Both the position numbers and the translations under genes were made by a program. A stretch of 64,000 nucleotides of DNA from JAEZJZ01 sp050949055 (GTDB taxonomy: Bacteria > Bacillota > UBA994 > UBA5500): positions 310,001 to 374,000 of the forward strand of contig JBMNFA010000001.1 of NCBI GenBank assembly GCA_050949055.1, in the 5' to 3' direction. The notes under the pieces were generated by a model, which was given only the letters and a program-made list of their open reading frames with translations, was not told the origin of the DNA and ran no database searches. Below are positions 24,639-33,499 of the stretch, in pieces; position 1 is the stretch's first letter, and each line of letters opens with the position of its first letter.

Positions 24639-25199
24639 TTACCCCCTTGATAGACAAAAGAGACGGTGAAGCTGTAGGTGGGCACCGAAGCGCCCTCGAC
24701 GGTGGTGGAGCCGGCACTGCTGATGGCGCTCACCTCCACCTGGGAGGTGTGGGCCGATTGCAGCAGGTTCTGCTTGAAGCGGCCGATGGGTGCCAGCCCG
24801 ACGCTGCTGCAGCTGAAGCTGAGCTCTGCCCTGGTCCACATCCAGGTTGCGGGCCACAATCTCCATGCCGGCATCAGGTTGGCCAGCAGCTCCATGGCCG
24901 GAGCCATGTTTTCTTTGGTGTTCTGATTCAAACTGCTGCTGCAGCTGATCAACCCGCCGCTGCAACGTGCCTCGATCTGCTGCACCCGCTCTGCCACAGG
25001 CTGCTAACGCCACAATCTGCTCCTGCAGGCTGGACAGGGTCTGCTGCAGCTCCACCTTCTGGGCATGAAAGCCGATGTACACTCCGGTGAGCAGCATCAC
25101 CCAGACGATCAACGCCCAAACCAGCAGCTTGGGCAGGGTGCTAGCCAGCTCTTCCCGCCGCCGTTCCTGGGGACTGGGCAGCAGGTCAATCGGTCGCAT
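24635..25199 (-). pseudogene. pilN: Type IV pilus protein PilN, multiply frameshifted
   Basis: Starts at ATG 25199, overlapping pilM by 14 nt (MRPIDLLPSPQERRREE), with one membrane helix (about 28-46) and the first part of a coiled coil. Beyond about residue 65 the coding potential jumps back and forth between two frames. Good PilN-like segments appear alternately: VAERVQQIEA, then LQRRVDQLQQQF, then TKENMAPAMELLANLMPA, then GMEIVARNLDVDQ, then IGRFKQNLLQSA to the stop at 24635. At least four compensating indels within about 350 nt are needed. As written no PilN can be made. Confidence 0.75.
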
Positions 25200-26283
25200 C
25201 GGCGGCCACCTCCCCCAGCGCCAAGCCGATGGCCACCGCCAAAATGGGGCCATTCTCCTCGGCATCCGCTTGGTTTACCCGCTGATGCAGGGACAATCGG
25301 GGCTGACCTAAAGCCACGTCCGGCACCGGCATGTTCAGCCGTTGATAAAGCTCGGCCACCGAAGCCGCCAGGGCATCTACCAATCCGGTCAGTTTGGAGT
25401 TGCCGCCGATCACCCGCAGGTAATTCACCGGCTTGTCTCTATTCTCAATTTGGTAATACTCCAGCGTCATGGCCACCTGGCGCAGCAGGCGCTGAAAGGT
25501 AGGACGGATCTGCTCGTAGATGGGGGTATCCGGCAGCACTCCGTATTGCCGCTTCAATTCCTCTGCCTGCTGCAAGCTGATCCCCTGCCCGTTGGCTATC
25601 TCCCGGGTAAGGTCGTTGCCGGCCACGGTGATCACCCGCACCAGCTGCAGCAGGTCCTCCCGAAAGATGCTCAGGTTGCTGGTGCCGGCCCCTAAGTCCA
25701 GCACCACGCAGGTGGCATCCAAACAGTCGGGAGTTAAGGCTGCGGTCATGCGCAGGGAGCGCAGAGCGGCCATCGGCTCGATATCCACCCGCTTGGCGGT
25801 GAACCCGGATTCTTTGAGCAGGTCCACGAAATCCAGAATTGGCTGTTTGGGCGAGCCGACCAGAAAGACCAACATCCTGTTGTCCGGCAGTTCGCGCACG
25901 ATCTGAAAGTCGATCGAAAGGTGGTCGGTAGGGAGGCCGAAATGGGTATCCGCCTGCAGTTGCAGCACCTTCTTAAACTCTTCCCGGGACATACGGGGCA
26001 CCTCGACATGGCGCACGATCAGGCTCTGCCCGGTGAGCACGGTGTTCACCGCCAGGGAACGGGCACCAAAATCCTTTAACAGCTGGCGCAGCGCACCGCG
26101 CAAGCGAGCCGGGTCGGTAACCAGACCGTTCTCGATGCTGTCCGCTGGGGTCGGCTGAATCAAAAAGCGCTGCAGTGTGATGGTGTTGTTCTTCCGGTTC
26201 TGCTGCAGCTCCACCAGTTTGATGCCGCCGTTGCCGACATCCAGGCCGAAGATGCTCCTGCGTCTGGTTGAGAAGAAGGCCAT
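25186..26283 (-). CDS. pilM: Type IV pilus actin-like ATPase PilM
   Basis: 365 residues. Actin-like fold: FGLDVGNGGIKLVEL (phosphate 1, about 12-26), VVLDLGAGTSNLSIF (phosphate 2, about 190-204), and an adenosine-type GGNSKLTGLVDAL motif (about 300). Cytoplasmic; binds the N-terminus of PilN and organises the pilus alignment complex. Complete and without visible damage, unlike pilN downstream. It is 19 nt after a minor prepilin gene. Confidence 0.9.
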   Translation of the reverse strand: MAFFSTRRRSIFGLDVGNGGIKLVELQQNRKNNTITLQRFLIQPTPADSIENGLVTDPARLRGALRQLLKDFGARSLAVNTVLTGQSLIVRHVEVPRMSREEFKKVLQLQADTHFGLPTDHLSIDFQIVRELPDNRMLVFLVGSPKQPILDFVDLLKESGFTAKRVDIEPMAALRSLRMTAALTPDCLDATCVVLDLGAGTSNLSIFREDLLQLVRVITVAGNDLTREIANGQGISLQQAEELKRQYGVLPDTPIYEQIRPTFQRLLRQVAMTLEYYQIENRDKPVNYLRVIGGNSKLTGLVDALAASVAELYQRLNMPVPDVALGQPRLSLHQRVNQADAEENGPILAVAIGLALGEVAADATD

Positions 26284-26302
26284 TAGCTAATCACTCCATC
26301 GG

Positions 26303-26785
26303 TTAAAAGTTGCGCATCATCACCTTGGTGCTCAAGATGAGCGGCAAGCCGCTGCGCACGCCGGGCAGGGTATCCACCGAGACCAGGGTGAAGGTAACCA
26401 ACCCATCTTCCTCGGTTACGTTTAGTGCTGCGATCTGGGAGCAGATGGGATCGTGGACGTCATTCACCCAGACGCTGCCCGTGCTCGGGTTGAAGCCAAA
26501 CTTAAATTCACCCTTCGGATAAGCGCCGACAGGAATCAAAACGGTATAAGTGTTGTCGCCATTGTTATGCACCTGGCTACCCATGCGCAGGAAAGGCACA
26601 ATCACCTCTACAGTATAGCGCATGTCATCCTGCAAGTCGTGCAGCAGCCGGTTCTCAATAGTCTCTCGCTGGTTGAGGACGTTGACGGAGCTGACTGTCA
26701 AAATGGTGATGGCGGCGATGGCCAGGGTGACCAAAAGTTCAATCAAGGTGAAGCCACCGCGTCCCAAGGGTCTCTTAGCGCGCAT
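26303..26785 (-). CDS. Minor prepilin, PilV/PilW-like
   Basis: 160 residues. Prepilin leader MRAKRPLGRGG followed by FTLIELLVTLAIAAITILTVSS, with Glu5 of the mature protein. The rest is a mixed soluble domain (DLQDDMRYTVEVIVPFLRMG and SGLPLILSTKVMMR) typical of minor pilins. It overlaps the preceding prepilin frame by 11 nt, so the genes are coupled. The exact minor-pilin type is not certain. The frame appears intact. Confidence 0.8.
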   Translation of the reverse strand: MRAKRPLGRGGFTLIELLVTLAIAAITILTVSSVNVLNQRETIENRLLHDLQDDMRYTVEVIVPFLRMGSQVHNNGDNTYTVLIPVGAYPKGEFKFGFNPSTGSVWVNDVHDPICSQIAALNVTEEDGLVTFTLVSVDTLPGVRSGLPLILSTKVMMRNF

Positions 26786-27150
26786 AGGTAGCTACCTGCA
26801 CCAAATGCTCTCTGCCACCATAGCGCCAGCTCACTTCCACGATGATCTCCACCTGCTCGGGAACCTCAGTACTGTCCCGTACCTTGCTGGTCCAGGTGAA
26901 GGGCGGTTCGCTGTCACCGTCGGCGATTTCGGACTGGGTCTCCAACTGCTGGCGCAGTTGATTGGACTGGGACAACAGTTTTTCAGAGATGCGCTCTGCC
27001 AGCAGCGTAGCCTGGGTACGCAGCCGCGCCTCGTATTGCAGGTTGCGAGTATATGCAGACAACGGTGAGGAAGACCGGGATGGTGATGCCCAAAATGGCC
27101 AGCACCACTAAGACCTCGATCAAGGTGAAACCGGAACGGTCTTTGGCCAT
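26775..27150 (-). pseudogene. Minor prepilin, frameshifted
   Basis: ATG 27150 follows GAGGAGG and encodes MAKDRSGFTLIEVLVVLAIL, a clear class III prepilin leader. The frame is lost near 27060; a second frame then gives a well-formed pilin body (AYTRNLQYEARLRTQATLLAERI to the stop at 26775). One base gained or lost near 27058-27065 restores a protein of about 125 residues. It lies between pilD and the next minor prepilin. Confidence 0.7.
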
Positions 27151-27221
27151 CGGGCGTCCTCCTCTCCTGGAATTTGCGAAGTCAAGACGGGGACAGTTAC
27201 CGTTGATTGGCGCCGCGGGAC

Positions 27222-27292
27222 AGTGGGACAGGCCCTCTGTTCCATTCCGCCAAGGCGGAACAGAACAGTAGGGCCAGTCCCCCAGTCCCACT
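27222..27292. repeat. Long GGGAC-type palindrome
   Basis: Arms AGTGGGAC-GGCCCT-TTC-TTCCGCC and the complementary GGCGGAA-GAA-AGGGCC-GTCCC-AGTCCCACT with small interior mismatches, 71 nt in all. It lies between pilD and a minor prepilin gene. It belongs to the family of palindromes with GGGAC/GTCCC ends seen at nine or more other sites in this window. Confidence 0.75.
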
Positions 27293-27357
27293 CTTCTTGC
27301 GTCAGCGACTGGGGGAGCTTCTCTCCCTCTGCATGGGTGGGGGAAGCGCCACTGGTC

Positions 27358-28074
27358 CTAGAAAAATAGACCTAAGTACCAGCGGACGATCTGTTCACCC
27401 CAGAGGGCGGCTAGGTAGCCGCCGGCGGCCAGGAAAGGTCCAAAGGGGATGGGATCCCCGCGCTTCACCCGGCCGGTGAGCAAGAGCAGCAGTGCAATTA
27501 CTGCGCCACCGGTGAAACTGATGAACAGGGCCAACAGCAGTTGCCGCCAGCCGAGGGCCAATCCCAAGAGGCCGGCCAGGCGCACGTCACCGCCACCCAT
27601 GCCGCCCCGGGAGAGGTGATAGATCAGGTAGAACAAGCCGAAGCCGAGCAGTCCCCCCAGTGCCCATTCGGCGAAGGGGCGACGGGTGAAGCAGTTATAG
27701 GCGGTGGCCAAAACGGCACCGCCCACAACCAATTCGGTCGGAATTTCCAGGGTATCCAGGTCGATGAAGCTGATCACGATCAGTAACGCGGTGATGGCGC
27801 TCCAATAGACCGTAGCCCAGGACCAACCAAAACGTAAGTAAACCAGCGTCAACAGCACTGCCGTCAAGAGCTCCACCAACGGATAGCGCCAGGAGATGGC
27901 CGCTCCACAATGCCGGCACCTCCCCCGCTGCCACAGCCAGCTGAGCAGCGGCACCAGCTCACGCGCGGTGAGCCGGTGCCCGCAAGCCGGACAGTGGGAC
28001 GGCGGATAGGCGATGGACTCGCCCCGGGGAATGCGGTAGATGCAGACGTTGAGGAAGGAGCCGGCATACCGCAT
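27358..28074 (-). CDS. pilD: Prepilin peptidase, N-terminally shortened
   Basis: 238 residues. It has GSFLNVCIYRIPRGESI, the cytoplasmic zinc-binding CPAC and CRHC pairs (about 29-55), the catalytic Asp of FIDLDTLEIP (about 102-111) and the second catalytic motif GMGGGDV (about 158-164), with about six membrane helices. Family members begin with a hydrophobic segment of roughly 12-15 residues before GSFLNV, but here the only start (ATG 28074) leaves just MRYA, and a stop lies close upstream. The membrane insertion of the first helix may be impaired. It would cleave and methylate the prepilins encoded around it. Confidence 0.8.
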   Translation of the reverse strand: MRYAGSFLNVCIYRIPRGESIAYPPSHCPACGHRLTARELVPLLSWLWQRGRCRHCGAAISWRYPLVELLTAVLLTLVYLRFGWSWATVYWSAITALLIVISFIDLDTLEIPTELVVGGAVLATAYNCFTRRPFAEWALGGLLGFGLFYLIYHLSRGGMGGGDVRLAGLLGLALGWRQLLLALFISFTGGAVIALLLLLTGRVKRGDPIPFGPFLAAGGYLAALWGEQIVRWYLGLFF

Positions 28075-28092
28075 AGAAAGCAGCTTAAAGCC

Positions 28093-28526
28093 TTACTGAC
28101 GCAAGCGTTCGCGTGCCCTCTCGAGGGAAACTTGCCCATTCGCGTCAATGTACCAAGCTGTACCCCCGTCATCTTCAAGATTCCATGTTCTATCTCATCC
28201 TTGAGAAATCCTCTGAGTACATCTGCTCTATCAAGAGTCCAATGTGCTCATTCCCAGTGACGAGACTAGTTCCACGAGTTCGTCACCGGGTTCAAGCACC
28301 TTCACCAGCATCGGTACGAGCCGTGTACAGCCGCTCAATCCACCACATCTCGGCCATGAATGCATTCACTAGACTCTGAACCTGAGCTACCGGGCCATAT
28401 CAGCACCGACCTTTGCTCGTTAAGCACGTTCATGTACGACGGGATCCCAATACCTGCCAACAACCCCAGGATCGCCAGCACGATCATCAGCTCCACCAAG
28501 GTGAAACCCTTTCTATTCATTCTCAT
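28093..28526 (-). pseudogene. pilA: Major type IV pilin PilA, multiply frameshifted
   Basis: ATG 28526 gives MRMNRKGFTLVELMIVLAIL, the leader and first helix of a type IVa pilin, with GIPSYMNVLNEQ following. The frame is then lost near 28425. Pilin-like segments continue in other frames: AKVGADMAR, then VQSLVNAFMAEMWWIERLYTA, then LDRADVLRGFLKDEIEHGI, then GGTAWYIDANGQVSLERARE, ending at TAA 28093. At least four indels are needed to rebuild a protein of about 140 residues. As written only a 63-residue product could be made, so this appears to be a dead pilin gene. Confidence 0.75.
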
Positions 28527-28542
28527 TCTTTTTCACCTCCTT

Positions 28543-29774
28543 TCAGAATCCTATGATCTCTGCCATGCTCATCATCGGCAGGGCGATGGCCAAAGCGATC
28601 GCTCCCACGATGATGGCCATGGTCACCAGTACCAGCGGCTCAATCAGCTTGCCGATCTGATCGGTCATGGTCATGATGTCCTGATCGTAAAAGTCGGCCA
28701 TCTGGTTGAGCATGCTATCCAGTGAACCGCTGCTCTCCCCCACCGAGATCATCTGCACCACCAGGGGGGGAAAGAGGCCGGACCGTTCCAGTCCGGGGGC
28801 GATGCGTCCCCCGGCGGCCACGTCCTGAGCAGCGGATTGCACCGCTTGGGCAAAGACTTCGTTGTCGGTGGCCTGTTCCGCCAGGCGCAGGGCACCGACC
28901 ACGTTGACGCCGCTCCTGGTCAGTACCGCCAGGGTGCGGCAGAAGCGGGAGAGGGCATTCATGGCAATCAATTTGCCAAAGATGGGTAGCTTGAGGGCGA
29001 TGCGGTCCACCCGTTCCCGCCCGGCCTGGGTGCGGGACCAATAGCGCCAACCCAGGTAGCCCATCACCAGGAAGATGGCCACCAACCAGCCGAACTTCGG
29101 ATGAAGTTGCTCAGGTTGAGCATGAACTGGGTGATCGCCGGCAGCTCTGCACCGAAACTGCTGAACATGCTGGCGAAGTTGGGCATTACCCAAGCCATCA
29201 AGAACCAGGTGATCAACAGGGCGAAGACGGCGATGAACTTGGGATAGGTGAGGGCATTCTTCACCTTCTGGGCCACCTGATGCTCCCGCTCGAAGTAGTT
29301 GGCCGCCCTCAGCAGCGATTCGTCCATGTTGCCGCCCACCTCACCGGCGGCAATCATGTTCACCAGGATGGGTGGAAAGATCCGCTCGGAGCGCATAGCC
29401 ACCGCCAGGCTCTCGCCTCGCTGCAACAGGTCGGACAAGCGCTCCAATGCCTGCCCCAGGGTGCTCTCCGCGCCGTGCTGCAGGCGGATAGCCTGCAGGG
29501 TGGGCAGAATGGACACGCCAGCGCCGTAGAGCACTGCGAACTGACGGCAGAAGACGGACAGGTCGCGGGTGGTCACCCGGCGTTGGGATAGCCAGCCCTT
29601 GAGGCTGATGCGCTGCACGTCGCTGGCCTTGAGGTCGCGGTCCAGCTCGATGGAGGTGAGGAAGTGGCCACGCCCGGTGAGCAGCTGAACGGCCTGCTCT
29701 TGACTTTCGGCGGTGATCACGCCGCTGACCGGTTGTCCGCTGCCGTCCACACCACGGTACTTATAATCTGGCAT
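28543..29774 (-). pseudogene. pilC: Type IV pilus platform protein PilC, frameshifted
   Basis: First frame: ATG 29774, MPDYKYRGVDGSGQPVSGVI, then the first T2SSF domain (CRQFAVLYGAGVSILPTL; NMIAAGEVGGNMDE) up to about residue 225. The second frame takes over at about 29098 (PKFGWLVAIFLVMGYLGW) and holds the second T2SSF domain (FCRTLAVLTRSGVNVVGAL; MISVGESSGSLDSML) to 28543. One missing C in the ATCCG stretch at the joint explains the shift. The repaired protein would be about 410 residues, the usual PilC size. It starts 2 nt after the pilT stop. Confidence 0.8.
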
Positions 29775-29776
29775 GG

Positions 29777-30842
29777 CTAGGCCCTAATTCCCAAGAGAGC
29801 CTGCATCATGCCGGACTCGGGAGAATAGAGGTCAAACTGCTCCTGGCTGATCAGGCCGCGTTGACGCAGGGATAACAGCGCCTGTTCCATGGTCTGCATG
29901 CCGAACTGGCCTCCGGTTTGAATCATGGAACCGATCTGGTGCACCTTGCCTTCGCGAATCAGATTGCGGATGGCCGGGGTGACCACCAATACCTCGGCGG
30001 CAGCCACCCGACCCTTGCCGTCGGTGCGCCGCAGCAACTGCTGATAGACCACCGCCTGCAGCACCAGGGCCAATTGGGTGCGAATCTGTTGCTGCTGATA
30101 GGGCGGAAAGATATCCAAAATACGGTTGATGGTTTGGGCCGCGCCCGGTGTATGTAAGGTGGCCAGCACCAAGTGCCCGGTTTCGGCGGCGCTGATGGCG
30201 GCGGCGGTGGTCTCCAAATCCCGCATCTCGCCGATCAGAATCACGTCCGGGTCCTCCCGCAGGGCCGCCCGCAGGCCGGAGGCGTAGGACATGGTGTCGG
30301 ACCCCACTTCCCGCTGATTGACCAGGGAGTGATTATGGCGATGAAGAAACTCTATCGGGTCCTCGATGGTCAAAATGTGTTCCGCCCGTTCCTGGTTGAT
30401 CTTGTCGATCATCGCCGCCAGGGTGGTGGACTTGCCGCTGCCGGTGGGGCCGGTGACCAGAATCAGCCCCTGCCGCCGGTTACAGAGCTCGGCGACGATG
30501 GGCGGCAGCCCCAGGCTCTGGATACGCGGAATGTCCCTAGGGAATCAGCCGGCAGGCGATGCCGATGGTGCCGCGCTGGCGATAGGCGTTGACGCGGAAG
30601 CGGCCGATGCCCGGCAGGCTCATGGAAAAGTCCACTTCCCCTTTGTCCTCCAGGGTCTGGCGTTGCCCTGCGTTGGCCACCTGCTGCAACATATCGGCGG
30701 TGTCCGCCGGCTTCAGGCGAGGCAGATCCACTCGCACCAAGCTGCCAAAGATGCGCAATACCGGCGACTGACCGACCGTCAGGTGCACGTCGGATGCCTG
30801 TTGGTCGGCTGCGTAACGCAGCAGATCTGGCAAGCTGAGCAT
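29777..30842 (-). pseudogene. pilT: Twitching motility ATPase PilT, frameshifted
   Basis: N-terminal frame (30842-30537): LRYAADQQASDVHLTVGQSP to RLIP, then a stop. The rest is in another frame: RDIPRIQSLGLPPIV, Walker A GPTGSGKSTT, Asp box LTIEDPIEFLH, Walker B GEMRDLETTAAAISAAETGH, His box LATLHTPGAAQTINR, ending at 29777. Removing one T at about 30538-30541 joins the halves (IP-RDIP) into a typical PilT of about 355 residues. PilT powers pilus retraction. The ribosome binding site and both halves are well preserved, so the damage is recent or a sequence error. Confidence 0.8.
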
Positions 30843-30900
30843 CTGACTGGCACCTCCTTGGAATATGTAGTGCAGGCTGTCACCTTGAGCATCACCCGAT

Positions 30901-30955
30901 TGTCACCCTGAGCGGAGCGAAGGGTCTGAATTCCTCGCTGACGCTCGCAATGACA
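30901..30955. repeat. REP-like intergenic repeat (CCTGAGCGGAGCGAAGG type)
   Basis: TGTCACCCTGAGCGG-AGCGAAGGGTCTGAATTC and the partly inverted CTCGCAATGACA form a short imperfect palindrome between pilT and pilB. A related sequence occurs at 34081-34198. The same kind of intergenic repeat is common in many bacterial genomes. The rest of the 198-nt gap shows nothing clear. Confidence 0.6.
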
Positions 30956-31040
30956 AGCGGTGAGGACGCTCGCAATGATAGTGCAATGGTCAATTTCTCT
31001 GGGTGATCGTATTATATAACAAAACTAATAGTAATCATAG

Positions 31041-32711
31041 CTATTCTTGATAAGTTACTCGCAGAACTTCTGTCACCGAGGTGGTGCCGGCCAGGATCTT
31101 GTTGATGCCATCCTGTAGCAGCGGTTGCATCTGGTGCTGCATGGCCAGTTGGCGCAGCTCGGCGATGGATAGGTGTTGAACGATGGCCTCCCGCATCACC
31201 TCGTTCACCGGCATAATTTCGAAGATGCCCACCCGACCGCGGTACCCGGTGCGGTGGCAACGGGGGCAGCCTACAGGTTGATAGGCGGTGAAGGCTTGCT
31301 CCAGCCCCAAGGCCAAAGCTTCCGGCGAAGTGGGCTCATAAGTGACCTTGCGACGGCAATGGGCACAGAGACGGCGCACCAGCCGCTGGGCCACTACGCC
31401 GACCAAGGAAGAGGCGACCAAGAACGGCTCCACATCCATATCCAATAGGCGGGTGACCGCCCCGGGGGCGTCGTTGGTATGTAGCGATGTGAGCACCAGG
31501 TGCCCGGTGAGAGCGGAACGCACGGCGATGTCCGCCGTTTCGGTGTCCCGGGTCTCCCCCACCATGATCACATCCGGGTCTTGGCGCAGCACCGAACGCA
31601 GTACGGTGGCAAAGCCGAGGCCGATGCGCTGGTTGATCTGCACATGGTTGACCCCTGTGGACTGGTACTCCACCGGATCCTCGATGGTGATGATATTCTT
31701 GCTTTGGTCATTCAACTCCGCCAACATCACCTGCAGCGTGGTGGTCTTGCCGCTGCCGGTGGGGCCACAGACGGCCACCAAACCGTGGGGATGGGCTAGA
31801 ATGCGCCGAAACAGCTGCTGTTGCTGCTGATCAAGCCCCAGGTCGTCCATGCTGGCCAAGCGGCGAGCCGGATCGAACAGGCGAATGACCATCTTCTCGC
31901 CGTGGATGGTGGGCAGAGTGGACACCCGCAGGTCCAACTGCCCGCCCTCATGGGCGTAGCGGATGGCACCGTCCAGCGGGATGCGCCGTTCGGAAATGTC
32001 CATTCCCGCCAGCACCTTCAGCCGGGTGATCAACCCGGACTGGACGTCCTTCTCCAACGTGTTCACCTGCTGCAGCACGCCGTCGATGCGGTAGCGAATG
32101 CGCACCTGATCCCGGTAGGGCTCGATGTGAATATCGCTGACATGATCGGCAATCGCCTGCTGCAAAATGCTGTCCACCAGCCGCACGATGGGTGAATCAT
32201 CCGGGGTGCTTTGGGTGGCTGTCGGTGCTGCGATAATCGAGTCGTCCAACGAGTTGGTGTGTTTGGCTGCGTTGGCCAAGAACTCACCACGAATATACAC
32301 CCGCTCGATGGCCCGCTCGATATCGCCGGCGGTCATCAGCACCAAATCAATCTCCAGCCCGGTGAGAAAGGCCAGATCATCCATCACCAACACGTTCAAA
32401 GGATCGGCGCTGGCGATGGTCAACACGTCTCCGGAGATTTTGACCGGCACCACCTGGTAGCGCCTGGCCACCGCCTCCGGGATGCTGCGCACTGCATCGG
32501 GCTGAAAGGAAATTTCCTGCAGAGTGAGGAAGGGCAGATCGAACTGTTGCGATAACGCCAGGGCAACCTCCTCAGGGGTAACCAGTCCCTGCTGCACCAG
32601 GTAATCGCCGATGCGCTGGCTGCTGCCGGCGTCGGCTATCGCCTGCTGCAAGGCCTCGGCGCTGATAGCGCCCATCTCCACCAACAAGTCACCCAATTTG
32701 CGCCTGATCAA
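31041..32711 (-). CDS. pilB: Type IV pilus assembly ATPase PilB
   Basis: 556 residues. N-terminal GspE/MshE domain (about 1-140), then the motor: SDIHIEPYRDQVRIRYRIDG, Walker A GPTGSGKTTT (about 318-327), Asp box ITIEDPVEYQ, Walker B DPDVIMVGETRDTETADIA, His box LTSLHTNDAPGAVTRL and the zinc site CAHCR plus CPRCHRTGYRGR (about 450-490). Drives pilus extension; cytoplasmic, docks on PilC. It is intact and heads the pilus cluster, transcribed toward pilT with about 200 nt between. Confidence 0.94.
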   Translation of the reverse strand: MIRRKLGDLLVEMGAISAEALQQAIADAGSSQRIGDYLVQQGLVTPEEVALALSQQFDLPFLTLQEISFQPDAVRSIPEAVARRYQVVPVKISGDVLTIASADPLNVLVMDDLAFLTGLEIDLVLMTAGDIERAIERVYIRGEFLANAAKHTNSLDDSIIAAPTATQSTPDDSPIVRLVDSILQQAIADHVSDIHIEPYRDQVRIRYRIDGVLQQVNTLEKDVQSGLITRLKVLAGMDISERRIPLDGAIRYAHEGGQLDLRVSTLPTIHGEKMVIRLFDPARRLASMDDLGLDQQQQQLFRRILAHPHGLVAVCGPTGSGKTTTLQVMLAELNDQSKNIITIEDPVEYQSTGVNHVQINQRIGLGFATVLRSVLRQDPDVIMVGETRDTETADIAVRSALTGHLVLTSLHTNDAPGAVTRLLDMDVEPFLVASSLVGVVAQRLVRRLCAHCRRKVTYEPTSPEALALGLEQAFTAYQPVGCPRCHRTGYRGRVGIFEIMPVNEVMREAIVQHLSIAELRQLAMQHQMQPLLQDGINKILAGTTSVTEVLRVTYQE

Positions 32712-33036
32712 GCCGCCACCCCCTTAACCTCGGTGAACTGACGACCTGAAGTGTCCGTCATCCGCCGGGCAGTTTTTTGGAAACAAAAAACCGATCAGCG
32801 AAATTGTTGACCGGTTGCACCACTCCCTCGCCCTGGCCCAGGTGCCCAGATACAGGCCAGGATTCATCGGATTCAGCTCTATGTAATTGACCAAGAAGAC
32901 ATTTCCGCTGTTCAGGCTACAATTTGACGAATGGAGTCGAAAATCCTTCTCTGCGACAAACTTTTTTGCCGCGCAGTCTTATGAACCTAATTTATTATAC
33001 AAAGTATTCCGGCAAAAATCACTCTCAATTTTCGCG
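32712..33036. other. Intergenic region upstream of pilB, no gene recognised
   Basis: 325 nt. On the minus strand there is a CCTGGCC/GGGCCAGG hairpin (about 32836-32865) and an ACCGGTC/GATCGGT hairpin followed by TTTTTTG (about 32779-32815), which could be a leader terminator ahead of pilB. A minus-strand frame of about 85 codons passes through it containing YIELNPMNPG, but it lacks a start signal and I do not accept it as a gene. Confidence 0.4.
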
Positions 33037-33068
33037 AAAAAAAAGAAGGACTGCCCCTGCGGGCAGTC
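33037..33068 (-). terminator. Intrinsic terminator of the 74-aa gene
   Basis: Minus strand: GACTGCCC / GGGCAGTC perfect 8-bp stem with a 4-nt loop, followed after a few bases by eight T. It starts 4 nt beyond the stop codon of the small gene at 33073-33297. Confidence 0.85.
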
Positions 33069-33072
33069 TGGT

Positions 33073-33297
33073 TTAGATCTGTGCTTTACTTGCGGCCTGT
33101 TTGAAGTAGAAACGCAACCACACTTGATCGCCCTGGCGCTTGAAGCCGATATCGTAAAGTTCACACTCGTGCAAGCGAGGATCTTCGCTTCTAACCTCCC
33201 GCACCAGTTGGCGAATGGTCTGCAGCAATTGTCCCGGCTGCTCACCCAGCGCCCGGCGATAGTCGAGGCTGCGCCCCACTGAAACGATCATACTCAT
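33073..33297 (-). CDS. Small hypothetical protein (74 aa)
   Basis: ATG 33297 after a GGAGTGGTG-like site; its own terminator follows directly, which supports a real single-gene transcript. Residues 18-38 are amphipathic helix (EQPGQLLQTIRQLVREV) and 45-68 form a likely beta-hairpin (CELYDIGFK and QVWLRFYFKQ). No cysteine motif, signal peptide or membrane helix. I do not recognise a family. It lies between the pilus cluster and yqeG. Confidence 0.6.
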   Translation of the reverse strand: MSMIVSVGRSLDYRRALGEQPGQLLQTIRQLVREVRSEDPRLHECELYDIGFKRQGDQVWLRFYFKQAASKAQI

Positions 33298-33354
33298 GCA
33301 GCCATCACCACTCCTTCGCTGCCTATTATGGCCAGGATGTGGTAACTTTATGCA

Positions 33355-33482
33355 TGGAGGCAGCCAGGATATGCCTTCTCTCCCTCCGTCATGGCTTGCG
33401 CCATGCCACCTCCCTCGCTTGGCCCCCCTCGCTTGGGCCCCCTCACTGAGGGGGCGGCTGTCGCGCTAGCGACCGGGGGAGC
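33355..33482. repeat. GC-rich intergenic repeat with nested hairpins
   Basis: The gap before yqeG contains CTCCCTCCGTCATGGC-TGCGCCATGCCACC and GCCCCCTCA-TGAGGGGGC hairpins. It looks like a dispersed repeat of the GGGAG/CTCCC kind. I saw no further copy in this window. No gene is seen on either strand. Confidence 0.45.
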
Positions 33483-33499
33483 CTCGTGCAGCAACCAAT

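Noticed and set aside
32712..33000. Minus-strand frame with YIELNPMNPG, reminiscent of REP-associated transposases
   Set aside because: No start codon with a ribosome binding site, no catalytic HUH or Tyr motif seen, and the length is too short; at best an unrecognisable remnant.
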